Source of the DNA: CBDIBC01 sp965276635
GTDB lineage: Bacteria > Actinomycetota > Acidimicrobiia > Acidimicrobiales > Palsa-688
Reading direction: 5' to 3'
Length of the DNA: 64,000 nucleotides
Assembly: GCA_965276635.1 (NCBI GenBank)
Contig: CBDIBC010000005.1
Location: 2,046,001 to 2,110,000 of the forward strand
In this document: in pieces, positions 8,685-17,154 of the stretch
How the letters are laid out: each line of letters opens with the position of its first letter
Numbering within the stretch: the stretch's first letter is position 1
Notes under the pieces: generated by a model
Seen by the model: the letters and a program-made list of their open reading frames with translations, nothing else
What the model was told of the DNA's origin: nothing
Databases searched by the model: none
Translations under genes and position numbers: made by a program

Positions 8685-9494
8685 CTACCCGCGGAGTCGC
8701 CTGGCGAGGAACTCCAGGATTTCGTCCCGAGCGGCGATCGTGGGCTGACCCTCCTCGTCGATAAGGTGAGCCGTCACGACACTGTGGGGACACGCGACAT
8801 AGCGTGCGAAGAAGGGCGGGATATCAGGGTTGGCGGCAAGGTCGGGCAGCACCCTCCCCACGAAGGCGTCGCCGAGCGCGGCTGCGTAGGCAGCAAAGCG
8901 CTCGGCCGTGCAAAACCGGTCGCCCTCGAACCGGTACGCAAGCACGCTGAGGTCGTCACGGTCGAGCCGGCTCCTGACAGCACCGAGCTCCTCAGGCGAG
9001 ATCTCCAGGGCAGCCGGCGCGTCGAGGGGAAGCGCGGGTTGACACAGCACCGGGGCAACAGTGGCCGGCTCGAGCGCCATGATCAGGGCGAAGTTCCCGG
9101 TGAAGCACATCCCGACCGCCCCGACGCCCGGACCGCCCGACTCGGCGTGGGCGAGGCGGGCCAGGGCTCGAAGCCAGGTGGCGACCGGGCTGGACCCTCC
9201 GCCGCCGAAGGCGCGGAACTGGGCACTGATGCACGCCCGTTTGAACACCTCGGCCCCCTCGTCGGCTTCGGGGACCGCTCCGTCGCGCCCGAACAACGAC
9301 GGCATGTAGACGGTGAACCCTGCGTCGCGCACCCAGCGGGCGAACCGAGCGACGTCAGGGCTGATGCCGGGCATCTCGGCCATGACGATGACCGCCGGGC
9401 CAGCTCCCGCCTGGTAGACACGTCGGCTTCGCTCCTCCAACGTCATCTCACGAGCTGCGAAATCAGCAAGGTCGTCGTCCACCGATCGGGGCAT
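8685..9494 (-). CDS. Dienelactone hydrolase family protein
   Basis: A 269-residue alpha/beta hydrolase. The nucleophile elbow is GAVGMCFTGNFAL, with Cys in the G-x-C-x-G position typical of dienelactone hydrolases rather than Ser. An early strand (AVIVMAEMPGISPDVARFAR) provides the oxyanion region, and the C-terminal CPHSVVTAHLIDEEGQPT probably carries the catalytic His. ATG 9494 is preferred because a purine-rich GAGGAAGGA lies upstream; the frame stays open to 9698 with low-complexity residues. The family hydrolyses lactones or related esters. The substrate is unknown. Confidence 0.8.
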   Translation of the reverse strand: MPRSVDDDLADFAAREMTLEERSRRVYQAGAGPAVIVMAEMPGISPDVARFARWVRDAGFTVYMPSLFGRDGAVPEADEGAEVFKRACISAQFRAFGGGGSSPVATWLRALARLAHAESGGPGVGAVGMCFTGNFALIMALEPATVAPVLCQPALPLDAPAALEISPEELGAVRSRLDRDDLSVLAYRFEGDRFCTAERFAAYAAALGDAFVGRVLPDLAANPDIPPFFARYVACPHSVVTAHLIDEEGQPTIAARDEILEFLARRLRG

Positions 9495-9757
9495 GCGTCG
9501 CACATCCTTCCTCTTGTTCGGCCGTGACTCATCGCGGTCCACCGAAATCCCGTCAAGTACACCACGGCACTCCATCGGTCGACCGAGCTGACCGGGGCGG
9601 CGACCAGCCACCACCACCGGGTCAGCACGGCGCTCCCAGCGGTGGGTGCGGCCATCGACGGTGCCAGCGTGCGCCTGCGACGAGCTCGAGGGTGGCACCG
9701 TTGTATTCGCCTACGTGGCGCCCGGGCCATCCCCGGGGAGTCCTCACGCAGACCGAC

Positions 9758-10141
9758 TCAGCCGGTGCTGGCGACGCCGATGAGGTTGCCTTCGGGGTCG
9801 GTGAAGTGGCCGACGACGAGCCCGTTCGGGGACGTGGCGGGTCCCATTCGCCGGGTGCCGCCGAGTTCCTCGGCGCGAGCGAGCGCGGCTTCGACGTCCG
9901 GGACGCCGACGTAGAACAGGGCTTGTGGTTGTCGATCGGGGCCACCGCCGACGCCGCCGCGGATGCCCGTGCCGTCTTCGGTGGTGACCAGATCGTGGAA
10001 GCCGTACTTGTCGGGGTCGGACACTTCTTTCGCGACGGGTGAGGGTGTGTCGAATTCCCACTCGAACAGCGCGCCGAAGTAGTTCCGCAGCGCGTCGGGG
10101 TCTTTGCCGATGATTTCAAAGTGCACCACTGGCCGCGACAT
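9758..10141 (-). CDS. VOC (glyoxalase/bleomycin resistance) family protein
   Basis: A 127-residue protein with two beta-alpha-beta-beta-beta repeats. The first begins VVHFEIIGKDPDALRNYFGA, the second ALFYVGVPDVEAALARAEEL, and the C-terminal end has HFTDPEGNLIGVAS, the DPxGNxxG signature of the superfamily with the metal-ligand Glu replaced by an Asn/Leu context. It is last in the leftward sigma factor - MFS - YCII - VOC cluster. Related proteins are often of unknown substrate. Confidence 0.8.
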   Translation of the reverse strand: MSRPVVHFEIIGKDPDALRNYFGALFEWEFDTPSPVAKEVSDPDKYGFHDLVTTEDGTGIRGGVGGGPDRQPQALFYVGVPDVEAALARAEELGGTRRMGPATSPNGLVVGHFTDPEGNLIGVASTG

Positions 10142-10179
10142 TGTTGAGTCCTTTGGGTTGTAGGGAACATGGTCGACCG

Positions 10180-10484
10180 CTACAAGGCGGGAGGGTCACC
10201 GACTGTAAGAAGCGGGTAGCGCAGCGCACGACTGGCGAGCTGGTTGGCAGTGAAGGGCAAGCGGGTCGGCGTTCCGTCCCAGCTCTGGGTTAGCTCGATG
10301 CGTCCGGCGTGGGCCATTGGTGCGTAGCGATCAGCCGTGTGGCCCTGTGGAGGTCGGGGCACTCGATCACGTCGAAGCCGACGATCTGCTCGTCGTCGGC
10401 GATTCGCGAGCCGCTGGTCACCGTTGTCTCGCCGTTGCGCGACGCGAAGATCACCGCTTCGCACACCAACATCAAGAACTTCAT
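10180..10484 (-). pseudogene. YCII (DGPF) family protein, shortened and frameshifted
   Basis: The start MKFLMLVCEA at 10484 and the later IVGFDVIECPDLHRATRLIA match the two ends of a YCII-domain protein, but the middle, including the DGPF-type loop, is missing. The frame then ends early (WPTPDASS). One frame over, PMAHAGRIELTQSWDG supplies the expected C-terminus, showing a frameshift near 10310. Its start overlaps the MFS stop by four bases, so it was once translationally coupled. YCII proteins are common partners of ECF sigma factors. Confidence 0.55.
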
Positions 10485-11926
10485 GCGTGCCCCTTCACGG
10501 TGTGCGCGTCGCGCTGCGAAGCGGACGGACTATTCCCAGACTCGTGCCTAGTGCGGTCGTGGGCGACGGGCCGGGTCGTGGCCGCGCGCAGGAGAATGAT
10601 CGCAATCAGGGCGCTGAGCCCGGCGAAGACGGCGCCCGCCACGGCACTGCGGTGGAACGTATCGGTCATGTCTGCGGCCCTGCCGGGCGCTACGGACACG
10701 AGCAGCGCGAGCCCGAACGCGCCGCCCATTTCGCGGGCGGTCTCGATCGCGCCGCCAGCGAGCCCGACTTCGCTGGCTTCGATGCCGGCGAACGCCGCGA
10801 TCTGTACGGCGACCTGCGTCAAGCCCAGGCCGGTGCCGATCACCATGTAGGCGGGGGCGATGTCGGCCAGGTAGTTCGCGTCGCTGGGCGCACGCAGCAG
10901 CAGTAACAGACCGGTGCTTAGAATTGCCATGCCCAGTGCGACGGTCTGCGCCGAACCGATGCGGGCGATCAGCCACGGCGCGACAAGCGCCGAGCCGGCC
11001 AGCGAGAGCACCGCGATGGGGATGGTGCTGGCGCCGGCGGCCAGCGGTGACCAGTGCAGCACCTGTTGGACGAACAGGGTGGCGGCGTAGATGAGCCCGA
11101 GGAAGCTGGCCCACAGTAGCCCGGCGCATAGACTCGCGTAGATCAGCGATCGCCTACCCAGGGTGGCGAGCGGGATCAGCGGTTGCGCGACGCGGGCCTC
11201 GATGAAACCGAACGCGCCGATCAGCGCGAAGCCGGCGAGCAGCGGGACCAAGGTGCGAGCCGACAGCCAGCCGGCGTCGACGCGCTGGTGGACGCCGAAG
11301 GTGACGGCGGCCAATCCGCCGGTCAGCGCGGCGGCGCCGGTGACATCGACAGGACTTCGGTCGGCGCGGCGGGCATCGGCCGGTATCCGGGCCAGCACGA
11401 GGGTGACGAGGGCGGCGCCGGCCGGGACGTTGAGAAAGAACACCCAGGGCCACCCGGGTCCCTGCACGAGCAGGCCGCCGACGATCGAGCCGGCGACCGC
11501 CGCGGTGCCCCCGGCGGCACCGAAGATGCCCAGCGCCCGGTTGCGTTCGGGTCCCTCAGTGAATGTTCGCGACAGGATGCCCAGCGCGTTGGGCGCCGCC
11601 AGCGCCGCCCCGAGACCCTGGCCAGCGCGAGCGGCGATGAGCAACCCGAAGCTGCCCGAGACCCCGCCGAGCAACGAGGAGGCCATCAGCACGGCCACGC
11701 CGACCAGGAGCACCAGGCGGTGCCCGAATAGGTCGCCGAGGCGGCCGCCCAGCAGCAGGAACCCGGCGACGGCGACGCCGTAGGTGACCACGACCCATTG
11801 CAGGTTCGCCGGAGAGACGCCCAGGTCGGCTTGGATGGACGGCAGCGCGACGTTGACGACCGACAGGTCGATCACGGTCATCGCGACCACACCGCACAGC
11901 ACAGCGAGCACGCAGTTCTTCGACAT
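10481..11926 (-). CDS. MFS drug:H+ antiporter, DHA2 (EmrB/QacA) type
   Basis: A 481-residue protein with about 14 membrane helices. The first helix contains the motif VIDLSVVNVALPSIQADLG, typical of DHA2 transporters, and the helix 2-3 loop is GGRLGDLFGHR (MFS motif A). The C-terminal tail is short and charged. It probably exports toxic organic compounds using the proton gradient. It sits between the ECF sigma factor gene and the YCII remnant, all leftward, so the sigma factor may drive it. Confidence 0.88.
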   Translation of the reverse strand: MSKNCVLAVLCGVVAMTVIDLSVVNVALPSIQADLGVSPANLQWVVVTYGVAVAGFLLLGGRLGDLFGHRLVLLVGVAVLMASSLLGGVSGSFGLLIAARAGQGLGAALAAPNALGILSRTFTEGPERNRALGIFGAAGGTAAVAGSIVGGLLVQGPGWPWVFFLNVPAGAALVTLVLARIPADARRADRSPVDVTGAAALTGGLAAVTFGVHQRVDAGWLSARTLVPLLAGFALIGAFGFIEARVAQPLIPLATLGRRSLIYASLCAGLLWASFLGLIYAATLFVQQVLHWSPLAAGASTIPIAVLSLAGSALVAPWLIARIGSAQTVALGMAILSTGLLLLLRAPSDANYLADIAPAYMVIGTGLGLTQVAVQIAAFAGIEASEVGLAGGAIETAREMGGAFGLALLVSVAPGRAADMTDTFHRSAVAGAVFAGLSALIAIILLRAATTRPVAHDRTRHESGNSPSASQRDAHTVKGHA

Positions 11927-11964
11927 GCCTGGACAGACCGGTCCCGGCGGCCCGATTCATCGCC

Positions 11965-12906
11965 TCAGCCCGGAAGTGATGCCGGCAGCCCGAACGCCGG
12001 GAACAGGTCACCATCCAGGAAGGCGACGATCGCCCCGATCCGGTCGTCACGGATCTCGAGCACGTCCAAGGCGTAGGCGACATAGGCGCCGGTCTCGTCG
12101 CGCCGGTAGCTGCCGACGGCGGGCTGGCCATTGGCCCGCGCTGGCAGATGGCGCCACTGCTGGGTGAATGGGCCCTCGGCCAGGAACGTGGAGATCGCGG
12201 CGCGGCCGCGGTACCAGTTCGGCATCGGCGGCATCGACCAGGTGGCGTCCTCGGTCACCAGCTCCAGGATTTCGTCCACATCGTGGCGGCGCATGGCCTC
12301 GGTGTAGCGGGTGACGAGCTCGCGCTGCCCCTGATCGCCGAGCTCGGCCAGCGTCGCCTGTTGGGTCCGTGACGGTAGGACCTGCTCAAGCCGCGCACGA
12401 GCCCGCTGCAGCGCCGAGTTCACCGACACCGGTGAGGTGGCGAACGCCTCAGCGATCTCGCCGGCCGAGAAGCCGAGTACGTCGAACATGATCAAAGCGA
12501 CACGCTGGTTGGCGGGCAGATGCTGCACAGCAGCGACGAAGGCCAACTCGATGCTCTCCAGAACCTCGGTGCACTGCTGCGGATCCGATGGCATCGGCTC
12601 CAGCCACAGCACGTCATCGACGCGCTCGAACGGATCGCCCGGCCCCGCCTTGGGGCCGTAGTCGAGCGGCAGCACCCGGCGCTCCTTGTGTCCCATCTCG
12701 TTCAGGCAAGCGTTGACCGTGATGCGGTGCAGCCACGTGCGCAGCGAGCTACGGCCTTCGAAGTCGGCCATCCCGCGCAGGGCGCGCACGCTGACTTCCT
12801 GCAGCACATCCTGGGCGTCATGATACGAGCCGAGCATCCGATAGCAATGCGCAAACAGCTCCGACCGGTAAGGGCCAAGCGGATCATCGGTCTCCACGGC
12901 CCTCAC
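11965..12906 (-). CDS. ECF sigma-70 factor with SnoaL-like C-terminal domain
   Basis: About 313 residues from GTG 12906. Region 2 includes FAHCYRMLGSYHDAQDVLQE, the DAxDVxQE core for -10 recognition. Region 4 includes LPANQRVALIMFDVLGFSAG and the helix SPVSVNSALQRARARL. The last ~120 residues form a SnoaL/NTF2-like domain (TRYTEAMRRHDVDEILELVT) that in related SigG/SigJ-type factors controls activity in place of an anti-sigma factor. The frame is open to GTG 12984 but those 26 residues do not look conserved. It heads the leftward MFS - YCII - VOC cluster. Confidence 0.85.
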   Translation of the reverse strand: MRAVETDDPLGPYRSELFAHCYRMLGSYHDAQDVLQEVSVRALRGMADFEGRSSLRTWLHRITVNACLNEMGHKERRVLPLDYGPKAGPGDPFERVDDVLWLEPMPSDPQQCTEVLESIELAFVAAVQHLPANQRVALIMFDVLGFSAGEIAEAFATSPVSVNSALQRARARLEQVLPSRTQQATLAELGDQGQRELVTRYTEAMRRHDVDEILELVTEDATWSMPPMPNWYRGRAAISTFLAEGPFTQQWRHLPARANGQPAVGSYRRDETGAYVAYALDVLEIRDDRIGAIVAFLDGDLFPAFGLPASLPG

Positions 12907-13037
12907 GGATACATCATCGCAGAGCGCGTTGGTGTCCCGTGGCGTGGTGTAGATCAGTGAGCGTCCGCGACGGCTGAGGGCCACCGGCGTGATCCTCGAC
13001 GTGTTCCCACCGGGATCACGAACAAGGAGAAACGCCG

Positions 13038-13440
13038 GTGACCTTCACCGATTCTGACCTGTCCGAACTGTCGCTGCGCTCAAGGCGGGCGACATGAACG
13101 AGAAGGTCCGTTCGAGCTTGGAGTGGGTGCTCCAGGCGTTGTTTGACACCGAGGCCACCTCGGAGATCGGGGCCGCCCGTTACGAGCGGGCTGAGAGCCG
13201 GGTGCGCAGCGCAACGGCTACCGGCCCCGCCTGTTCTCCACGCCGGCCGGCGATGTCGAAGTGGGCATCCCCAAGCTGCGGGAGGGGGCTTTCTTCCCCT
13301 CTCTGTTGGAGCGGCGGCCGCATCGACCGGGCGCTGTATGCCGTGGTCATGGAGGCCTAGGCGCATGGGGTGTCGACCCGCAAGGTCGATGACCTGGTCA
13401 AGGCGCTGCGAGCCGTTTGGGGGATCCCCGAGGCCCAGGT
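13038..13440 (+). mobile_element. IS256 (Mutator) family transposase remnant, N-terminal part
   Basis: Segments in three frames reassemble the N-terminus of an IS256-type transposase: ALKAGDMNEKVRSSLEWVLQ, then EATSEIGAARYER, then frame-shifted GDVEVGIPKLREG with FFPSLLE, and finally GVSTRKVDDLVKAL. A GTG at 13038 with AAGGAG upstream may be the original start. At least three frameshifts and loss of the DDE catalytic domain make it dead. No terminal inverted repeats were identified. Confidence 0.75.
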
Positions 13441-13539
13441 ACCGATTCGACCCCGATACGGACGTTGGTGGACGGCCGAGGCCGGCGGTGAGTCCCACCG
13501 GGCCGCCGGAGCAGGTGACGTTCGGGCTGGACGAAGCCA

Positions 13540-13849
13540 TCGGCTCCCGAGCTGCTCCGAGCCACCGAAGCGGCTCCGCTTGGACATCCCGACCAAGGAG
13601 CTGGTCCGGCTCATCTACGACCGGCGCATCCGCTACGTGATGGTCGATGGGATCGCCCATGTGCCCGCCGACGCCGTCGACGAGTACCGGGCAGGCCTCC
13701 TGAACCCTGCTTCCTGGCGGACGTTCGACAAGCCCCGCCGGTTGACCGTGACCGCTGCGCATTCATCGGCTCCTGCATCGGAGCAGGCACTGCAACGGTC
13801 CGAACGCGCCGGCTTCACCGTCGATGTCCTCCATTCTGGCCACTGGTAG
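13540..13849 (+). pseudogene. Excisionase / HTH_17-like DNA-binding remnant
   Basis: Joined directly after the transposase piece is DIPTKELVRLIYDRRIRYVM then GIAHVPADAVDEY, the helix-turn-helix and wing of an excisionase-like domain. Its expected first helix (ATEAAPL) is visible one frame away just upstream, so a frameshift separates them. The frame closes at 13849. Excisionase-like domains are common in integrated elements, but here the protein is a decayed chimera. Confidence 0.45.
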
Positions 13850-13968
13850 GGGCGAGTAAACGCACCCAACGGACAGCATTTCACGGTCTGGAGCATTCCG
13901 AAGAACGCTGACGTGAACGCCCGGAGACTTCGGGAGTTCGTCACTCGCAACAGGAAGAAGGCTTGCCA

Positions 13969-14491
13969 ATGGGCACGTACTCGTTCCGGGTCCAAGTGCG
14001 GGATCCCGTGACAGATGCAGACCAAGACCGCCTGTACGACGCCGTCGAGAAGGAGGTCTCGGTCGAGACGGGTCCGAGAGGAATTGGGTCGAGTTCGACA
14101 GGGAGGCCCCCTCGTTCCTCGACGCGGTGCCGAGCGCCGTGCTCGACGTCAGCAATTTGCGCTTCGAGCCGTTGGCTATCGAGGACGAGTTGGTTTCCTT
14201 GGCCGACATCGCTGAGCGAACGGGCCGGACTCGCCAGTCGGTCTCGATGATCGCTTCCGCTCGACGGGGCAGAGGAGGATTTCCCCACCAGCCGTCGGGA
14301 ACGGTCGCAGCCCACTGTGGCACTGGGCGGACGTTGCCGCCTGGTTCGATGAAGATACGACGGTCGGTAATCAGGACCGGTCGCTGATCATCACCACGAT
14401 GAGCGGGCCTTTGGCGAACCGAAGACTGGCGGAGCGCAGACCGGCGGACCTGGATCGCATCAAGACAGCCATGGCGCGCCTAGCCGGGTGA
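13969..14491 (+). pseudogene. Helix-turn-helix DNA-binding protein, multiply frameshifted
   Basis: A good start exists: ATG 13969 with AGGAAGAAGG upstream, giving MGTYSFRVQVRDPVTDADQD. The frame breaks near 14090; the next frame carries EDELVSLADIAERTGRTRQS, a clear HTH. After another shift near 14300 the C-terminus reads PLWHWADVAAWFDEDTT and ends at TGA 14489. The joined product would be ~170 residues. It is a regulator of unknown target and now broken. Confidence 0.5.
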
Positions 14492-14650
14492 CCTCTGTTG
14501 GCGCAGGGACGCTCCAGAGGTGCCGTTATGCATCTGGGCGGTGGTCGAGCGGTACGGATCACGGCGTACATGTTCTGCGTCGTCCTCGGCTGGGACTGCG
14601 GGGTCGTCGATACGGCCGAGCGCTCGGGGACACGCGCCAACCGGTGGCCG

Positions 14651-15232
14651 TCAGGCGCTACCTGGTTTGGATCCCGGCGGTCCCGCCAGGATCTTGGGCA
14701 CGTACTCGAGCAGTTGGATGCGACCATCGAAGGTGCGGCTGCTGATCATGTCGAGCGCAACATCGGGATAGCGGTCGTAGATCCGCTCGCTGCCAGTCCT
14801 TCCGGTGATCACGGGAAAGACAACGACGCGGAAGCGGTCCACGAGGCCGGCGTTCAAGAGCGAGCGGCACAGGGTGAGGCTGCCGATGGTGCGCATCGAC
14901 TTGGAGCCCTCGGCCTTCATCTCCCGCGCGGCCGCAACCGCGTCTCCGGCGACGAGTTGGGTGTTCGGCCATCCCAGCGGCTCGCTCAACGTGCTCGAGA
15001 ACACCACCTTCCGTAGCCCTGCGAGGGCCTCGGTACCGGGCTCGCCCTCCGCGGCGAGTCCGGACATGACGCGGTAGGTGGTTGCGCCCATCAGGATGGT
15101 GTAGTCCGCTTCGGGGCTGGTCGCCAACCACCCGAGGTACTCGGGTCCTTCAAGCCCCCACCAGCCCGGCCAGCCGTCGGCGGAGGCGTAACCGTCGAGC
15201 GAGGTGATGAAGTCGATCAGCAGTTCGGGCAT
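14651..15232 (-). CDS. Dihydrofolate reductase-like (RibD C-terminal) protein
   Basis: A 193-residue protein of the RibD C-terminal/DHFR-like fold: ELLIDFITSLDGYASADGWP at the start, TILMGATTYRVM in the middle and GSLTLCRSLLNAGLVDRFRV then VVFPVITGRTGSERIY for the NADPH-binding end. It probably catalyses an NADPH-dependent reduction, substrate unknown. ATG 15232 follows AAGGAAAGGA. The same frame is open upstream to 15610 only because it runs through the broken SRPBCC gene, which gives an apparent but artificial fusion. Confidence 0.8.
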   Translation of the reverse strand: MPELLIDFITSLDGYASADGWPGWWGLEGPEYLGWLATSPEADYTILMGATTYRVMSGLAAEGEPGTEALAGLRKVVFSSTLSEPLGWPNTQLVAGDAVAAAREMKAEGSKSMRTIGSLTLCRSLLNAGLVDRFRVVVFPVITGRTGSERIYDRYPDVALDMISSRTFDGRIQLLEYVPKILAGPPGSKPGSA

Positions 15233-15252
15233 CTCGTGTCCTTTCCTTGCAT

Positions 15253-15722
15253 CTACGCGACGAGGTCGACAGGTGCTGCAGCGGGTTGTCCAGGTGGTCC
15301 TGCCGAACGGCGGGAAATGGAGGTGTTCGCGCACCTGGGGCGCCACTGCTGACCAGTCGTAGGTCAGTGTCACCGTCGTCCGCGATTGGCCGGCCGCCTC
15401 AAGATAATAGCGCCAGATCCAGCCGCCGAAGCTGATCTCCCCGGTCTCGGGCGACTCCGACCCAGGTTTCCCGGCGGTGGCCCGCAGCTCGTCGAACACC
15501 TCGACGAGGTTGGCGATCTCGTCGTCCCTGTCCGGGTGGCCTTCATGGTACATCGCCATCCGGAACACCTGGCCGGCAGCAGTAATGCGACCACCCAGAG
15601 ACTCGCGCACCCAACCGGTGCCGTCGATGTCGGCGTGGGGCGAGGGAGTCGGCTAGCACCGCGAACACCGCCTCCGGGGCGGCCTCGACCATCGTCGACG
15701 CAGTAACACGCTCGGTGTTCAT
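15253..15722 (-). pseudogene. SRPBCC (polyketide cyclase/START-like) protein, frameshifted
   Basis: The N-terminus MNTERVTASTMVEAAPEAVF from ATG 15722 is the usual SRPBCC start. After a shift near 15640 the frame continues as DGTGWVRESLGGRITAAGQV, then ISFGGWIWRYYLEAAGQSRT and VTLTYDWSAVAPQVREHLHF. Two more shifts near 15310 and 15270 are needed for DHLDNPLQHL and the natural stop at 15253. SRPBCC proteins bind hydrophobic ligands in a deep cavity. This one cannot be made whole. Confidence 0.65.
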
Positions 15723-16255
15723 ACCAGTGAGACGGCTCGCCCGGCCCGAACTCATCGCCGCACACAACTGACCCCGAACGCCGTAGGTCGGACACGCCCG
15801 TACGTGCCGTTCTGCGCCTGCCCATCGGCGAATCGAGTGATCTTCGGTCTGGACGTTCTGCTCGGCACGTTCCGCGTCAAGGTAGTTGGCCGAGTGAAGT
15901 GAAATGGCCGTCGTTATCAGCGGGTACGGGGCCCGGGGGCATCGGCTGTGTGGTCGTCCAGATCAGGGCGATCTGTCGCCAATGGCTCAGCGGCTGGCAT
16001 ATACCGCCCGGCCGACCGGGCGCCGCTAGCTGCAGCAAGCACTTCGCCTGTGGGCACAGGCGCCTCAGGGTGACTGGCGTGCCCCTGGACTCGATCGACG
16101 AGCCGGTGGGCGCGTGCCCCGTATAGCGGGGGGTCACCCGGCTCTTTCTCGGGCGGGTGACCCGGGAATCGCCCCTCAGGACCACCGTGACGATGCTGGT
16201 CCGTCCTGCGGCGTCGCCGCAGGCGGTTCGCTCTACGGGACGGTCGGCCAGCTCC
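15723..16255. other. Long intergenic region with one hairpin
   Basis: About 530 bases without a convincing gene. Short frames exist but show no family likeness and poor third-position GC bias. The only clear structure is the inverted repeat at 16131-16163, listed separately. Confidence 0.5.
16131..16163. terminator. Perfect 10-bp inverted repeat, hairpin
   Basis: GGGTCACCCG at 16131-16140 is matched by CGGGTGACCC at 16154-16163 with a 13-base loop rich in T and C. No T-run follows, as is common for terminators in GC-rich bacteria. It could equally be an operator; GTCAC/GTGAC half-sites are frequent in regulator binding sites. Confidence 0.4.
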
Positions 16256-16303
16256 CTGACAGGGTCAGCTGACAGAGCCTAGGCGTCAGGTTATACTGTC
16301 AGA
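16256..16303 (+). promoter_or_regulatory. Leaderless promoter with overlapping TGAC operators
   Basis: A -35-like TGACAG at 16270-16275 and a -10 TATACT at 16292-16297 are 16 bp apart. The GTG start codon at 16304 lies six bases after the -10, about where transcription would begin, so the mRNA is predicted to be leaderless. Inverted repeats cover the promoter: CTGAC-AGG-GTCAG at 16256-16268, and CTGACAG (16269-16275) facing CTGTCAG (16296-16302). This suggests tight autoregulation. Confidence 0.65.
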
Positions 16304-16555
16304 GTGGAGTTGGGGGACTTGCCTATTGCTCCCACTGCTCACCGCCATGGGATCACCGATGAAGACATCCGCCACGCCCTCCGCAATCTGATCGCCGTCG
16401 CCGACGACCCCAACGACGAGGACGTCACACTGTTCCTTGGTGCCGACCGGGCCGTGAATCTGATCGAGGTTGGGGTGCTGGCCACCGACGATGGTCCGCT
16501 GATCATCCACGCCATGGCAGGCCGTACCCGTCGATTCCCACCACCGAAGGAGTGA
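16304..16555 (+). CDS. Putative toxin of a toxin-antitoxin-like pair (BrnT/DUF4258-like)
   Basis: An 83-residue protein. The pattern HGITDEDIRHALRNLIAV, then DVTLFLGADRAVNLIEVGVL and LIIHAMAGRTRRF resembles small BrnT/DUF4258-type RNase toxins, with a basic C-terminus and a conserved-looking His-Ala-Met. It begins with GTG directly downstream of the leaderless promoter and ends three bases before the ATG of an HTH protein. The family assignment is by motif impression only. Confidence 0.5.
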   Translation: MELGDLPIAPTAHRHGITDEDIRHALRNLIAVADDPNDEDVTLFLGADRAVNLIEVGVLATDDGPLIIHAMAGRTRRFPPPKE

Positions 16556-16557
16556 CA

Positions 16558-16815
16558 ATGGCTCGAACCATCGCCGAGAAGGAGCGGGTTGCCGCCGAGA
16601 TCGCCGAGCGCCTCGCCAACCAGCAGGCGCAACCGGAATGGCGTGATGCCGAGCCGTTGAAGCGGATCGCCGACGCCTTTGGTCGTTCGGTATCCGCGGA
16701 CGCCGAGCTGGCCCAGGCTGTGCATGCGGCTCGTGCCGATGGCTACTCGTGGGCGGCGATCGCTGCCATGTTGGGCGTTTCCAAGCAGACCGCCCAAGGC
16801 CGCTACGGCGCCTGA
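16558..16815 (+). CDS. Small HTH protein, probable antitoxin or autorepressor
   Basis: An 85-residue protein with two predicted parts: an acidic and basic helix (RTIAEKERVAAEIAERLANQ) and a C-terminal helix-turn-helix, DGYSWAAIAAMLGVSKQTAQ followed by GRYGA. ATG 16558 is chosen over GTG 16552 because AAGGAG sits at 16547-16552. The HTH closely resembles that of the gene at 16918, so the two are probable paralogs. As the second gene of the pair it is the likely antitoxin and binder of the TGAC repeats. Confidence 0.55.
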   Translation: MARTIAEKERVAAEIAERLANQQAQPEWRDAEPLKRIADAFGRSVSADAELAQAVHAARADGYSWAAIAAMLGVSKQTAQGRYGA

Positions 16816-16881
16816 CCGGCCCGCACGCGGTTCCCTTTACGGCAGGTTCAGGAGCCTGGCCTAGCGTCCTGTCATCATTGG

Positions 16882-16910
16882 TTGACACGGCTCTGCCTGT
16901 CAGCTATGGT
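16882..16910 (+). promoter_or_regulatory. Consensus-spaced promoter for a leaderless mRNA
   Basis: The -35 hexamer TTGACA (16882-16887) and -10 TATGGT (16905-16910) are separated by exactly 17 bp. GTG at 16918 follows the -10 by seven bases and there is no Shine-Dalgarno sequence, so translation should start at the 5' end. TGTCAG at 16898-16903 and a second TTGAC at 16910-16914 resemble the TGAC/GTCA elements of the promoter at 16256-16303. Confidence 0.65.
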
Positions 16911-16917
16911 TGACGCT

Positions 16918-17154
16918 GTGACTGAGGCGACAGACCTTGCGACCGCAGCAGCTAGCGCAGATGCACAGGTCGGCTTGCGAGCGGCGTTTGCTCTGCGGCG
17001 ACTCGCGGAGACACTCGAGGCATCGCAAGTCAACAATGCCCGGCGCGGGGGCTGGTCCTGGCAGGAGATCGCCGATGCTCTCGGGATAAGCAAACAGGCC
17101 GTGCACAAGAAGTACGCCCGTCGCACGCCGGCACCAGAATCCCGGGAGGCCTAG
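16918..17154 (+). CDS. Small HTH protein coupled to a Clp N-domain gene
   Basis: A 78-residue protein from GTG 16918. An N-terminal helix rich in Ala and acidic residues precedes FALRRLAETLEASQVNNARR and the HTH GWSWQEIADALGISKQAVHK with basic KYARR. It lacks any sensor domain. The stop is immediately followed by ATG 17155 of a Clp N-domain protein, so the two are coupled. An HTH protein next to a free-standing Clp N-domain occurs in other actinobacteria, where the role is unclear. Confidence 0.6.
   Translation: MTEATDLATAAASADAQVGLRAAFALRRLAETLEASQVNNARRGGWSWQEIADALGISKQAVHKKYARRTPAPESREA

Noticed and set aside
14651..15610. An apparent 319-residue SRPBCC-dihydrofolate reductase fusion on the minus strand
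   Set aside because: The first half is the middle of a frameshifted SRPBCC gene that happens to stay open into the reductase frame. The reductase has its own ATG at 15232 with a ribosome site, so I list two separate features.
16131..16163. Single unit of a CRISPR-like array
   Set aside because: The inverted repeat occurs only once, with no spaced direct copies. No CRISPR array or cas gene was found in the window.
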